Positions 1 to 9,760 of a DNA stretch of 64,000 nucleotides are shown here, piece by piece. Numbering within the stretch: position 1 is the first letter of the stretch; every line of letters starts with the position of its first letter. The notes under the pieces are model-generated. The model ran no database searches. It worked only from the letters and a program-made list of their open reading frames with translations, and was not told where the DNA came from. The DNA lies in contig NC_090130.1 in assembly GCF_040581485.1 (NCBI RefSeq), forward strand, positions 16,185,656-16,249,655. Direction: 5' to 3'. The translations under genes and the position numbers were made by a program. The stretch is from Linepithema humile (taxonomy: Eukaryota > Arthropoda > Insecta > Hymenoptera > Formicidae).

Positions 1-184
1 TTATACAAAATTATATACCAAATTTGTCCATACATAAATAGATACACCTATATATAAATGAATATGAATATATATATTTATATATGATTATATAAAGGTG
101 TGTATGAGTAAATATACATTTTCTTGTTTTATTTTGTTGTGTTTTTATTGCGCAAACATAAAGTACATAATCATACATACATCA

Positions 185-187
<3 letters not shown>

Positions 188-223
<36 letters not shown>
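188..223. repeat. AT dinucleotide microsatellite
   Basis: An uninterrupted run of alternating A and T about 36 bases long. No gene is associated with it. Similar (TA)n tracts lie near 21713-21762, 31355-31384, 32171-32220 and 63775-63800, several of them at transposon edges where TA is the target dinucleotide. Confidence 0.95.
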
Positions 224-225
<2 letters not shown>

Positions 226-860
226 CATACAGCACACAAAGATTGCATATACATTGCATCAATCTTTCATCGCAATGTTGCAATATTGCAAATTCACTGC
301 AAAATGTTATTGCATCATTGCTGTGGGATTGCAGCAACGTTAAAATGTCCGCTTTTAGGAAGATTGTAACAAAATATTACAATGTAATAATATTGCAATG
401 TAATGAATTTGCAATAATGCACTATGCATTATTTGTTATTGCAATCTTAGAATAATGTTGCATATATTTTTATTTATTTGGACATTTATCTGTCCGATTT
501 TTGAACAATCAATTCAATATCTGAATTCCCTGTGTTGAGGTCGTATCAGAAAAATTAAACTGATAAAAATAATTACTATGTCTTTAATCTTACTAGCCAC
601 TCTTTGCAAGTTTCATATAATCATCATGACTAAAATACGAGATAGATTTTGCATTATTTGTTGCTTAGTAGTTGCATTAGTAGTTGCTTTCAAGAAAAAA
701 TATGTAGTTTGCAACATGCAACTGCATACTTTTTTTTTAAACCAATGTGTTTTCTTTATATCAATTGATTCGTCTCATTATTTTATGCATAAAAGTATTA
801 AGGTAAAATTCCCAAAAATTGAATGTTTTACAAGATATTTTGTATTTTATGTCAAAATAC
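224..860. other. AT-rich stretch without a gene; TTGCA-rich block
   Basis: No convincing coding potential; the short open frames are low-complexity. From about 243 to 445 the words TTGCAA, ATTGCA and GCAATG recur many times on both strands, giving a loosely repetitive block. The rest is unremarkable. Confidence 0.5.
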
Positions 861-861
861 T

Positions 862-1160
862 GTAATTTACAAGCCTCATAACTCGAAAAGTACTTAATGA
901 AAAATAACTTCATTATAGTGTTTTGAAAAGCTCTTGACACCAGCTATTAGATTCTGGAATCAAAAATAGGGGTTTCCATTTAAAAAAATTACTCTGACCT
1001 TCAAATGACCTTGAAAATCAACTGCGAGGTCAAAGTCAAGGTCACCCACAGATAGATCCCTCGAAATCATGCAAATTTCGTTTGAGCCATTTTTTTGTAC
1101 AAGCACATCCCTACGTTTTAAAAGGGTGGGACGGATGGTCTGAAACACCCGGTATATGAG
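862..1160. mobile_element. Tail of a mariner-like element (GGTCAAGGTCA family)
   Basis: The segment contains AAGTCAAGGTCACC-type words and ends at about 1160 with ACACCCGGTATA, which looks like a Tc1/mariner-type terminus next to TA. The same layout (a short AT-rich part, a phrase resembling TAGGGGTTTCC, then GACCTT/AAGGTCA words) recurs at 30240-30538 and more weakly at 53225-53390. This end abuts, and probably truncates, the Harbinger relic at 1168-1467. The other terminus is not visible. Confidence 0.5.
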
Positions 1161-1167
1161 AAATTTT

Positions 1168-1467
1168 TTACCGGGTTGCTGTTGCATAGAACCTTAAGCA
1201 GATCAATAATTGTAAAACAGAAGGTATTGGCAAACCGCGATTATTAATTTTTGCTAGTCCTTCCTCCACTAATGGTAAAATACCAAACGTTATAGAATTC
1301 TTCGAAAATCGAAATCTTTTTTTGAATTCTTGCTCATTATAAAATTCAAATGGATTTTCTTTATCACGAATGTATCGTTTTGGTGTACAGTGTATTTGTA
1401 TTTTTTCATTTTCTTCTTCTTCATTTAAAAAATTAATTTCTTGAATTTCAAGATTTGCTAAATCCAT
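1168..1467 (-). pseudogene. HARBI1-like (PIF/Harbinger) transposase, N-terminal fragment
   Basis: About 95 residues on the minus strand resemble the N-terminus of Harbinger nucleases: an acidic start, then FRFSKNSITFGIL, then the family signature LLICLRFYAT near residue 95. Intact Harbinger transposases are about 350-400 residues and carry their DDE catalytic residues downstream. Everything after LRFYAT is missing, because the frame runs straight into the mariner-like terminus at about 1160. This is therefore a fragment with no catalytic domain. The family call comes from the LRFYAT context and is fairly specific. Whether truncation was caused by the neighbouring insertion is an inference. 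Confidence 0.7.
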
Positions 1468-1479
1468 TATTATTAAAAA

Positions 1480-2325
1480 TAAAATACAAATGTGTATTTT
1501 ACTTTCTTTAAGGCACTTTAGTCTTCAGTTTGCTCTGTTTATTAGCCTTCTCCACGGTATACCAATTGGTCTCTAGTCACACACCTTTGTATTTTTTGAG
1601 ATTTTCGATTAAGAAAAATCCTAAATCGCATAAATTTTTCATTAATACATGTATAAAAAATAATAATTATTGTGCGTAATTCTCGACTCACGTCAACAAT
1701 GTGGCAGGTGTCAATCCTGGATATTAATAAAACTCAAACATCATCAAAATCAACGATAGTAAATCCCGAAGAGTTTCGATCTTCCGTATCACGTTGTGCA
1801 AGAGAATTAATCGAATATTAGGCAGTCAAAATTTTTGCAACCTATCGCTGAGGTTATGAGGTACAAATACAAGCACTTGAGTTCACTGATTTTAAAAATT
1901 AGCAATCTCCGCGTGTATTAGCAGTCGCTCTCTAGCCACAAACATTTCAAGTCGTATTTCTCAAAGTTATTGATAAAGGAAAATCCTTAAAACGCGTAAA
2001 TATTTTATTTATATACACGAGATAATAATACGCAATTTTGCTTAAGTCCTCTTTGACCTCGACTTGATGAAGATTGTCTTATTTAACGATATATATGTGA
2101 AATGAGATAATCTTAAACGACTATGAATTAATAACAAATAAGATAATCTTTAGTCCATACTTATAACAAATGAGATAAGTTTGTGAATCAAATTAAGGTA
2201 TTTTGAAAAAAGATCGCCTTCGACAAGCTACGCCTTGAGATTTTCCTCAAGTATAGACTTGTTTCATGACTATGCATCAAAGCGCCATCTTAAGACTGTA
2301 CTTGAGACGGTCTTGAAAATAAGCC
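1480..2325. other. No gene; weak direct duplication
   Basis: AT-rich and non-coding. Two related segments, about 1570-1700 and 1930-2050, share a phrase resembling GTCTCTAG(T/C)CACA followed by AAAATCCT, spaced roughly 360 bases apart. They look like an old tandem duplication. From 2060 to 2320 the word AGATAA(T/G)CTT recurs. Confidence 0.4.
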
Positions 2326-2344
2326 TTGACTATGAATACGGGCC

Positions 2345-2985
2345 TAAGATGTGAAAGTTATGGATGTATAGAGGAAATGTGGAAAAGGAAGAAGGAGAAG
2401 GCGTGGGAAAGGAGGAAAGAGCAAGAGAGAAGGATATTTAACAAAAGTAAAAAAAACAACGAGATCACCGAAAAAAGGAAGGAAAAGGAGGAAGGGGAGC
2501 AAAAGGAAGATAATGAAGGGAGAGGAGAAGATGAAAAAATGGAAAGGGAAGATGGAGAGGATGATGAAGGAGGTAATGAGGTTGAAGGAATGGAAGGAGG
2601 AAATGAGACAGATGAAGGAGGAAATAAAGGAGGGAATAAAAGATATAAGGAAAGAAATAAAGGAAATCAGAGATAGGAAGGAGGGATGGAAGGAGGAGAG
2701 AGAGGAAATGAAAAAGTATATAAAAAGACTAGAAAGGAGAATAGAAAAGATGGAACAAGACGGAGAGGAAAAGTAAGAGAGGAGAAGGAAGAAAGAGAAG
2801 GGAGAAAGAGAAGAAATGAAAATGAGAGTGAAAGAGATAGAAAGGAAAATGGAAAAGAAAGAGAGGGAGGAGAGAAGAAGGAACCTAATAATAAAAGGGA
2901 TAGAAGTGAAGGAAGGGAAAAGAAAAATAGCGGTAAAGGTTAATGAAGGAAAAAAGAGGAGCGGGAGCAGGAGAGAGGAAAGGAT
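2345..2985 (+). pseudogene. LINE ORF1-like coiled-coil protein, broken
   Basis: From 2513 one frame encodes a long charged helix rich in K, E, R and M, which would form a coiled coil. It hits a TAA at 2774-2776 and then continues in the same frame to about 2985. Just past 2879 the frame reads RNLIIKGIEVKEGKRK. That resembles the segment after the coiled coil in LINE ORF1 proteins, and it shows that the post-stop frame is the ancestral one. Upstream of 2513 at least one further frameshift is needed. The product, if intact, would be an RNA-binding nucleic-acid chaperone. Assignment as ORF1 is by architecture, not by a detected RNA-binding domain. Confidence 0.55.
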
Positions 2986-3149
2986 ATGAAGAGGGGTATG
3001 AAACGAGAAGGGGTGTAACGAGTTTAAATAAAAGATGGAAGGGATAAAATTAGGGAAAAAAGAGATAAGAGTGGAATGGAAAGAAATGGAGAGAAAGATG
3101 AAAGCAAAAATAAAGAAAGTTGTGAGGGATTTGGGGAAAGAGGAGGGGA

Positions 3150-5260
3150 AGAAGAGAGGATAGTGGGACAGAGAATGTGAGGAGAAGAAGGAGGTAAAAA
3201 GAGAACTAAAAGGATGGAGAAGAAAAGAGGGTGAAGGGAAGGAGTACAAAGAGAAAAGAAAAAAATTCAAAAATACAGAAAAACGTGTGAAAGAAAGAAG
3301 GAGGAAAATGAAAAGTGGGAAAAAAGAGCAAGGGAGCTAAAAGGGAAACATAAAATATGGGAAATAATAAATAGAAAGAGGAAAAGATGGATAAGAATAA
3401 ATAATGGGATAAGAATGAAGGAATAGAAGGAGTATTTTATGAGGCTATTAGGGAAAACTGAAAGGAAAATAGTAGAGGGAGAAAATAAAAGAAAAGAGAG
3501 GAGAGGGATAAAGAAGAAAAAATCAGTAAAAAAAATAAAGGAGGCGATAAAGAGGTTAAAGAATGGGAAGGCGATGGGGGCAGATGAGATACCAGGAGAA
3601 GCTTGGAAATATGGAGGGGAAGAAGTGAAGGAGTGGGTCTAGAGCTGGTGTAACAGGGTGTGGAGAGGGGAGGGATGGCCAGAGATTTGGAAAGAGGGAG
3701 TAGTGGTGCCAATTGTGAAGAAGGGAGATGGAGAAATAATAAAAGATTATAGAAGGGTAACATTAATGTTATCATGTTACAAGATATATGCAATAACGCT
3801 GGCAGAGAGGCTGAGGAGGGAAGTGGAAGAAAGGGGTGCCACAGAACCAGACAGGTTTCAGAAAAGGGATGGAGACAATAGATAATATTTACGTATTGAA
3901 TTACTTGGTTACAGACAGTTGGAGAAAAAGAAAGGAAAAATGACAGTAATGTTTCTCGACCTAAAGCAGCGTTTGACTCTGTAGATAGGGGAGTATTGGT
4001 GAGGCCAATGAGAGAGAGAGAGAGAGGGGTAAGGGAAGGACTGGTAGAGAGGGTAGAGGAGGTGTTGAAGGAAACAAAAAGCAAAGTAAAGGTAGGAGGG
4101 GAGATGGGAGAGAATTTTTGGACGGCGAGAGGAGTGAGACAGGGGTGCCCCTTAAGCCCATTAGTATTTAACATAATGTTAGCTGACATAGAGGAGGAAA
4201 TGGAAAAGGTGAAATGGGGGGAAGGAGTAGGATTAGGAGAGCACAGGGTATACTCCTTAGCGTATGCAGACAATATAGTATTGGTGACAGAGAACAAGGA
4301 ATAGATGAGGGGCATGATGGATAGATTGGAGCGATATCTGGAGAGGAAAAAATTAGAATTAAACACAGAAAAAACGAAAATAATTAGATTTAGTAAGGGG
4401 GGAGGGAGATGGAAAAAAAAGATATGGAGATGGAAAAGGAAGGCAATTGAGAAGATGAATAAAATCAAATATTTGGGGTACATGATACAGAGAAACGGAG
4501 GGCAGGAGGCACAAATTAGGGAGAGGGTAAAGAAAGCGACAGCAGTGATGGGGCAGGTGTCGGGGATAGGGAAAAGAAGATTCGGGAAAGACTGGGGAAG
4601 AAGAGTATGGATGCTTGACAAATTGGTATGGACGGTGCTGGGATATGGGGTAGAGATTTGGGGATGGAAGGAGAGGGAGAAAATGGAAAAGATAGGGGAG
4701 AGGTATTTGAGATGGGTATTGGGGGTAGAGACGAGGACACCAGGATACTTAGTGAGAGAGGAGATGCAAAAGGAGAAACTGAAGGAAAGAATGGAAGGGA
4801 AAGAGGGGAGGGGAAGTGAGCTAGCGAGAGAGTGTAAGGAAAAAGTGAGGAAAAGATTTAAGGAAAGAAAAGTAAGGTCAGAATGAGAGAAAAAAAGGAA
4901 GAAGTTCTTTGAGGAAAAGGAGATAACAATTGAGGAGGTAGCGAAAAAAAGAAGGGAGAGACGTGGTATGAAGAATTGGAGAGAAAGGACAGGAAGAAAC
5001 AGAGAAAGGAAAGATGGGAAAGGATAAACGAATCGAGGTTTAGCAGATGGTATGAGGAAGTAAAAGGGAAAGGGATACCGGGATATTTAAAAGAAGGATA
5101 GGGGAAAAACAGGTGGAAAAGGGTGGCGAGATTTAGGTTGAGAAATAAAGTAAGGGAAAGAAGGTACTGGGAGGAGGAGGAGAGAAAAAAGTGCAGACTA
5201 TGTGGAGGAGAGAGGGAAACGTGAGAACATGTATGAGAGAAGTGTAGGGAGTAGAAGGAA
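3150..5260 (+). pseudogene. LINE ORF2-like reverse transcriptase, inactivated
   Basis: Recognisable RT landmarks: RLKNGKAMGADEIPGEAWK (about 3555-3610), YRRVTLMLSCYKIYA (about 3750), RGVRQGCPLSPLVFN (about 4128-4172) and LAYADNIVLV (about 4258-4285). The catalytic YADD box reads YADN, so the second metal-binding aspartate is lost. TAG stops interrupt at 3640 and 4302, and at least one frameshift falls between 3885 and 3996, inside the first catalytic-aspartate motif. At about 5190-5250 the pattern CRLCGG, then His, then Cys marks a C-terminal CCHC-type finger, itself broken by stops. The copy cannot encode active polymerase. Confidence 0.8.
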
Positions 5261-5328
5261 AGAGGAAGGAGTTGACAAGAGGCGGTAGGCTGGGTACTAG
5301 GTGAGGAGGAAGAAAGGGAACGTGGGAT

Positions 5329-5329
<1 letters not shown>

Positions 5330-5374
<45 letters not shown>

Positions 5375-5466
5375 AGGGGAGGAAGAAAGAGAGAAAAATA
5401 TGGGGGAGGAAAAAAAAGTGAGTGAGGGAGTAAGTGAATGGAGGTGTGAGTCGGTGTGTGAAAGAG

Positions 5467-5503
<37 letters not shown>

Positions 5504-5530
5504 AAGAAAAAGAGAGAAGGAGGGAGAGAG
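5330..5530 (+). repeat. GA microsatellites in LINE 3' region
   Basis: Two (GA)n runs, roughly 5335-5371 and 5480-5502, with GAAA-rich sequence between them. They lie just after the broken zinc-finger coding region and continue the purine-only bias of the LINE. Confidence 0.9.
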
Positions 5531-5621
5531 AGAGGGGGGAGGGACAAATTGATAAACAGTAAGATAATGAAACAAAAAAAATAAATTATGGAAAGCAATA
5601 GAAAATGGGAGTCAAAAAAGC

Positions 5622-5790
5622 AGCGGTGTGTGTGTGTGTGTGTGCGCGCGTGCGTGCGTGCGTGCGTGCGTGTGCGTTGCGTGTGCGTGCGCGTGCGCGT
5701 GCGCGTGCGCGTGGGCGTGCGCGTGGGCGTGGGCGCGGGCTGGCGCGCGCGCGCGTTTGTGTGTGTGTGTGGGTGGGGGGGGGGGAAATA
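5622..5790 (+). repeat. Alternating GT / GC tract with G run
   Basis: About 150 bases of nearly perfect purine-pyrimidine alternation. It moves from (TG)n through TGCG repeats to GCGTGC and GGGCGT units, then returns to (TG)n and ends in a run of G. It lies in the non-coding tail of the LINE. Confidence 0.9.
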
Positions 5791-5860
5791 GAGATGGAGG
5801 GGGGTGAGTACTTGAGGCTCACGCCCCTGCTCTAGGGAGATTAGATATAGATTAAAATAA

Positions 5861-5945
5861 GTTAGGTTAGGTTAAGCGTTAGTGTCAAGAGAAAGAGAGC
5901 TGTACAAATAATTGTAACCCTAAAGAGATTAATAAAGACAACTAC
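5861..5945 (+). other. LINE 3' tail: TTAGG-type motif and AATAAA
   Basis: GTTAGGTTAGGTTAAG at 5861-5876 matches two and a half units of the insect telomere repeat. It is followed at 5931-5936 by AATAAA and a short A/T-rich end. The position fits the 3' UTR and polyadenylation signal of the LINE upstream. Whether the TTAGG word is functional or coincidental is unknown. Confidence 0.45.
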
Positions 5946-5969
5946 TATAAAGGGAAAATATGTTCTTGT

Positions 5970-6500
5970 ATATGATCAGTACATTCCATTAGAATCTATG
6001 TTATAAAAATTTTTTGAATTGCCTGGTGCCTTAAAAGATACTTTGAATTACATGAATTTCCTTGAAAATGACAGTAAGGGGCTTCATAATTTTGTTTAGG
6101 GCTTCCTGTGAGCAAAGAAAAAACAAAAATATCGTAAAGGGGACAGTGTTTTTCTTTTGTTTGTATATTTTGATGATTTAGAGGTGAATAATCCTCTAGG
6201 AAGTCATTCAGGGAAACGATGCTGTCTGTAACAGTGCCATGTCTCCCTTCAAAATGTTGTTTCATGCTAAAAAATATTTTTCTTGTACTTTTGTTTGAAA
6301 GCTGGGCAAAATCAAATTGTAAAAACGAAGCAACCCTTGCTCCTCTTGTAGATGTTCCAAAAAAATTCGAAAATAATGGTATTATTATTAAAAGTAGTGA
6401 AGGAGATAAGCATGTTTATTTTATCTTACAAGGGGAAGGCGCGGACTTTGGGTCACCGATTTTGAAAAGGCTTATATATGTTATAGTACTCTATTAGAAG
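5970..6500 (+). pseudogene. Relic of an unnamed transposon-associated protein family
   Basis: Fragments across several frames contain FVYFDDLEVNNPLGSHSG at about 6157-6215. A further piece at 6330-6425 reads KKFENNGIIIKSSEGDKHVY. I recognise this pairing (FDDLE-NPLGS, then a stretch containing NNGI and a VYF-like word) from a multi-copy invertebrate protein family that behaves like a mobile element, but I cannot name the superfamily. At least three frameshifts and several stops interrupt it, and both ends are missing. The copy is non-functional. Confidence 0.45.
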
Positions 6501-6611
6501 AGTACTTGAGCGAAGGGATAGGACGCAACGCTCAACCGTTTTCGAGAAAAACCGGTTTAATGTTTATAGAGTTCTTTATTTACCGATCACGTTGAATCGA
6601 TTGCCGAGAAA

Positions 6612-6672
6612 AGCGCGTAGCTCGGGCACTAAGCTCCAAACTATCACGCTGTCGACCCAAGTTCGATTCCTG
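6612..6672 (+). repeat. tRNA-like (SINE-type) remnant
   Basis: GTAGCTCGGGCAC at about 6616-6628 resembles a Pol III A box and AGTTCGATTCC at 6660-6670 a B box. The intervening arms do not fold into a clean cloverleaf, because the T-stem halves do not pair. This is better read as a decayed tRNA-derived sequence than as a working tRNA gene. Confidence 0.4.
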
Positions 6673-6689
6673 CCTAGTACACTTTTCTT

Positions 6690-7030
6690 TTTATTTAATC
6701 TAGCAAATATTTATTTATTATATTATTATGTTAAATATGTATTATAATATTATGTAAAATTAAATTAATTTAATTTACAATTGTGTCTTTTATTAAAAAT
6801 TTGCACTTTTAATTTCTTTTTATAATTTACTGAATATAATTTTTATTAAATTAACAATCTTATTATTTTACATGTTTTGATATAAAACTAATAAAATATT
6901 ACTTTTAATACAATTATTATTAAATAACATAGTTATTATTTAATACAAGAAACATTTTATTCAGCGTAATCTTTCACTCAACTTTGTTAAGTTCAGTGCT
7001 CACTGCTCCGACCATAATATTTGTATATCT
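6690..7030. other. AT-rich stretch without a gene
   Basis: More than 85 percent A and T by eye, with runs of TTAATT and ATTATTA. I see no coding frame, RNA gene or paired termini. Confidence 0.6.
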
Positions 7031-7200
7031 ACTCACACAACACGCATGTCTTAACGACGTTCTGTAGTCGTCTTTTTCATTACGTCTTTGAGACATTACC
7101 TAAAGACGATGTACAGACGTCTGACGGATCTTTTGTAAGACATCACTAAAAGGACTTGTAAAGTCGTCTGCTATGGCAATTCTGGGAGAGATGCATAACC
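7030..7200. repeat. GACGTC-word cluster, left member of an inverted pair
   Basis: ACACAACACGCATGTCTTAA is followed by repeated words of the form GTCGTC, GACGTC, AGACAT and AAGACG. The reverse complement of 25680-25910 has the same order: CACACAACATTATGTCGTC, then AGACGTC/AGACAT words. The two may be ends of one old DNA transposon that now encloses the BEL/Pao nest, or two independent copies of a repeat. Confidence 0.4.
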
Positions 7201-7856
7201 TACAATTTCATTCAGTTATGCCTAATTTAGACCAGTGAATGATCCTACTTGTGGAGTGAATAGTTTGACTCAAATAATTTTTTTTAATTGATAAAAAAAT
7301 GAACCACAAGTAAAATCATCCTCCAATCTAGGCAGGGCATTAATTGTAGAGTGCTTGAATGAAATATTGTAAAACGAAGGGCTTCAAGGAATCCAAGTTG
7401 ATGAGGCGATGGACTGTCAGATAATAATAATAAGGTAATATAAGGTAATTTGAAACTATAGTTTATATTCTATATTAATAATTTTTTAACCTATATATGT
7501 CTCTTATGCTGTGTTTGACGTTTATAGATTAGAATAACTACTTCACTCAACCGGGTCGAAAATAACATTCTTAATCCAAGGTAATCATTGTTCATTTAAT
7601 TAATTATTATTTTAATATATAAAATATATGAAATTATAAATAAGGGTAAATTGAATTTATACTCTATAATGGTAATTTTGTAACCTATAATTTTATTATA
7701 ATATGCTTGAACCCAGTGAGCTAAATATTATGAATATGTGTGGCAGCAAAAACGCAGCAAATGAGCAGAAACGAAATTGAGCATGATCTGTCGTCACGAT
7801 GTGAAAAAATTTGTACTACGAAAATGCTAAAAACCTGATAAATATTTGATTCTTAA

Positions 7857-8052
7857 TATATATCTGTGGCTTGGTGAAAGAAGTGCCAATGTCAATATTC
7901 ATCAACTTGAGATATGTCCAGTTGAAAATTTTTTTAATTTATAATTAAATAACTTGATGTATAAGTGGAAGCTGTTACCTTCATTTTTATTTAGATTTTG
8001 ATATTTTAAAATTTGATATTGGCACTTCTTGTACCAAGCCATAGATATATAT
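7857..8052. mobile_element. Small MITE with about 40-bp inverted repeats
   Basis: The left end reads ATATATCTGTGGCTTGGTG and continues through AAGTGCCAA. The right end, reversed, gives ATATATCTATGGCTTGGTA and AAGTGCCAA. The element is about 196 bases with a TA-rich border, consistent with TA target duplication. No coding content. Confidence 0.7.
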
Positions 8053-8235
8053 TATTTATGTAATAATATTATGAACTACTGTACTTATACGTATAATATA
8101 ATTCATTAAATAGATGTATTTAATGATATTATTACGTATAATTTAATACTATTATTATGTGTAATTACATATATTTATTTATCAGGACATTGCATGTGAG
8201 AGTACTCTTAAATGTGACACAAAATGATTACCTCC

Positions 8236-8606
8236 TTTACCTCTAATGGCCATAGAAGATTATTGCAAATTTAAAGAGAAGTTTCAACAAGACAGGGAAA
8301 TCAGAAAATAGTTTGTAAGTTTTTCATTCAATGTTGCTTTAAAACTTAACTATCACGGCGCATTTCAATATAGAATTTCAGTATAGAATTCAGTGTCTCA
8401 TCTGGATAAATTAATCACTATTTTACATCTGGTTTTTATGTTGCAGAAAAAGAAAATTTTAACAATTGAAGGAACTACATATGCTAATCAGACGAGAAAT
8501 ATTCTGAAATTCATTTTAGATGATAACGTTTCCAAAAAATAGTTGTGAACAGGAAAAAAACAATCAACATTAACGAAAGATACAACATTTGCTAGCATTA
8601 TTACAG
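8236..8606 (+). pseudogene. Decayed gene exons, possibly DUF4806-type
   Basis: Two exon-like pieces. The first (about 8236-8314) reads PLPLMAIEDYCKFKEKFQQ followed by RK, a TAG and a GTAAGT donor at 8315. The second (8447-8606) starts after TTGCAG, reads GTTYANQTRNILKFILDD, passes two in-frame stops, and ends at a GTAATT donor. The L-x-x-L-E-x-x-x-F-E-E pattern and the ILKFIL...TGKK order resemble DUF4806 proteins, which are abundant in ants; I hold this loosely. The BEL/Pao element at 8662 sits in the intron right after the second exon. A possible last exon resumes at 25179. Confidence 0.4.
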
Positions 8607-8661
8607 GTAATTAAAAACAAAAATATTATAAACATAAGTTTAAAAAGTATGTTATAATTAA

Positions 8662-8791
8662 TGTTGGGTTCTCTGGGTAGTCGTTTATAAATGTTTGCTA
8701 ACAATTGCACTACAAAGTTCGTTTTATTGAAAGACGCTTGTACACTCGCGTGTCCTTACTTCGCCATCTTAGTTATTCTTTTTTTGCACGC
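8662..8791 (-). repeat. BEL/Pao left LTR, first half
   Basis: Identical to 24750-24879 over its whole length. It is interrupted at 8791 by the Ty3/gypsy insertion and resumes at 17164. In the minus-strand sense this is the 3' LTR. Confidence 0.93.
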
Positions 8792-9139
8792 TGTTACGTG
8801 CCGCAACTTATAGTTTCTTAGATTACTCTTTTTATTCGAACCTTTGAACCTTTTTTTATCTTTACTCCTTCTTGATCCTAAACACATGACCCTTCGATAA
8901 CTGCAATAAACATAAACGCTGTCCCTATGCCTAACGCATATTTTCCTTTTGACAAAACCGCCTCCTTCCAATAAACATTCCGCCGCTACGATTTTCCTAC
9001 AGCACCTTAAACAAAGATCATTCTCGCCAGTTCAGTTCTCGATCAAAGCTCAAACCAGCAACACCAAATAAAGACTTTTTCCATAAACGTGTCCCGACTT
9101 ATTCTAAATAATCTATTACGTAGCTATACGCTCGTAACA
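8792..9139 (+). repeat. Ty3/gypsy 5' LTR
   Basis: 348 bases, TG at the start and CA at the end. It contains AATAAA-type words near 8908 and near 9065, which are candidate polyadenylation signals. Compared with the 3' LTR I see four mismatches, for example CCAAATAAAG against CCGAATAAAG. Confidence 0.93.
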
Positions 9140-9141
9140 AT

Positions 9142-9160
9142 TGGTGGCAGCGGTGGGATT
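9142..9160 (+). promoter_or_regulatory. Primer-binding site, tRNA-Leu type
   Basis: TGGTGGCAGCGGTGGGATT starts three bases after the LTR. It is the complement of a tRNA 3' end reading AATCCCACCGCTGCCA plus CCA. I know that 3' end from animal tRNA-Leu, so the primer is probably tRNA-Leu; the match runs through the acceptor stem into the T arm. Confidence 0.75.
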
Positions 9161-9760
9161 GTTTGTGTGTAAAAATGCGGAAATTTTTGCTATAATTGAG
9201 CTGATTGCTGTTAATTAATATCAAGTGAAAGAAAGTTAGAGACCCGGAATTCGAAAAAACTTCGTAGCCAAGCAAGACTATCAAGTAGAAGAACCGAGGT
9301 CAACCATAACTTGGTGCTATCCTGACGAAATTAACGGGAGCACATTTCGATCAACCTGCTGAGATCCTGTCTGTTAGCCGATAAAACCACGACGCGTAGT
9401 TTACAACCTACCCCGAGGAAAAAGGCATCAGGACGCTCCTGGACGAGCACAGCAGCTAACGAAGGAAAAGGACAGCAACAACGAGACTCCGTGGACGGCC
9501 AGCACGAAAAAAGTCAACCCTCATCATCATCTCATCAACGTCATCATCATCAATTCATCTATATCTACCAACGGCGTGAAACCATCTCGTCATAGATATG
9601 CTGCGCATCGTACTTCTGTAAGTCTATAAATTTTGTAAACTTTAGAGACACTAAAGCGCATTATAATACAGACAGTTCGGAAAGTAGTTCGTCGATTAGT
9701 TATATTAGCGATAATAATTCTAAACATAATCATGTAATCTCAAATTTAAAAACAATTAAT

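Larger units (their letters stand above)
2340..5957 (+). mobile_element. Degraded non-LTR retrotransposon (LINE)
   Basis: One decayed LINE on the plus strand with extreme purine bias (A and G) on the sense strand. In order: a coiled-coil ORF1-like region (2345-2985), the linker upstream of reverse transcriptase (3150-3440), a reverse-transcriptase domain (3520-4280), a C-terminal region (4300-5260) ending in a zinc-finger-like Cys/His cluster, then simple repeats and a 3' tail. Stops and frameshifts run throughout. No endonuclease domain is recognisable: the sequence passes from the ORF1-like end (about 2985) to the pre-RT linker within about 170 bases, which suggests an internal deletion. 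The clade was not resolved. Confidence 0.75.

Noticed and set aside
2344..3270. 308-codon minus-strand open frame rich in S, F, L and P
   Set aside because: It is the antisense of the purine-rich LINE; the absence of T and C on the sense strand removes stops on the other strand.
3437..5598. Long minus-strand frames opposite the LINE RT and simple repeats
   Set aside because: Same cause: composition shadow of the purine-only sense strand; the RT motifs lie on the plus strand.
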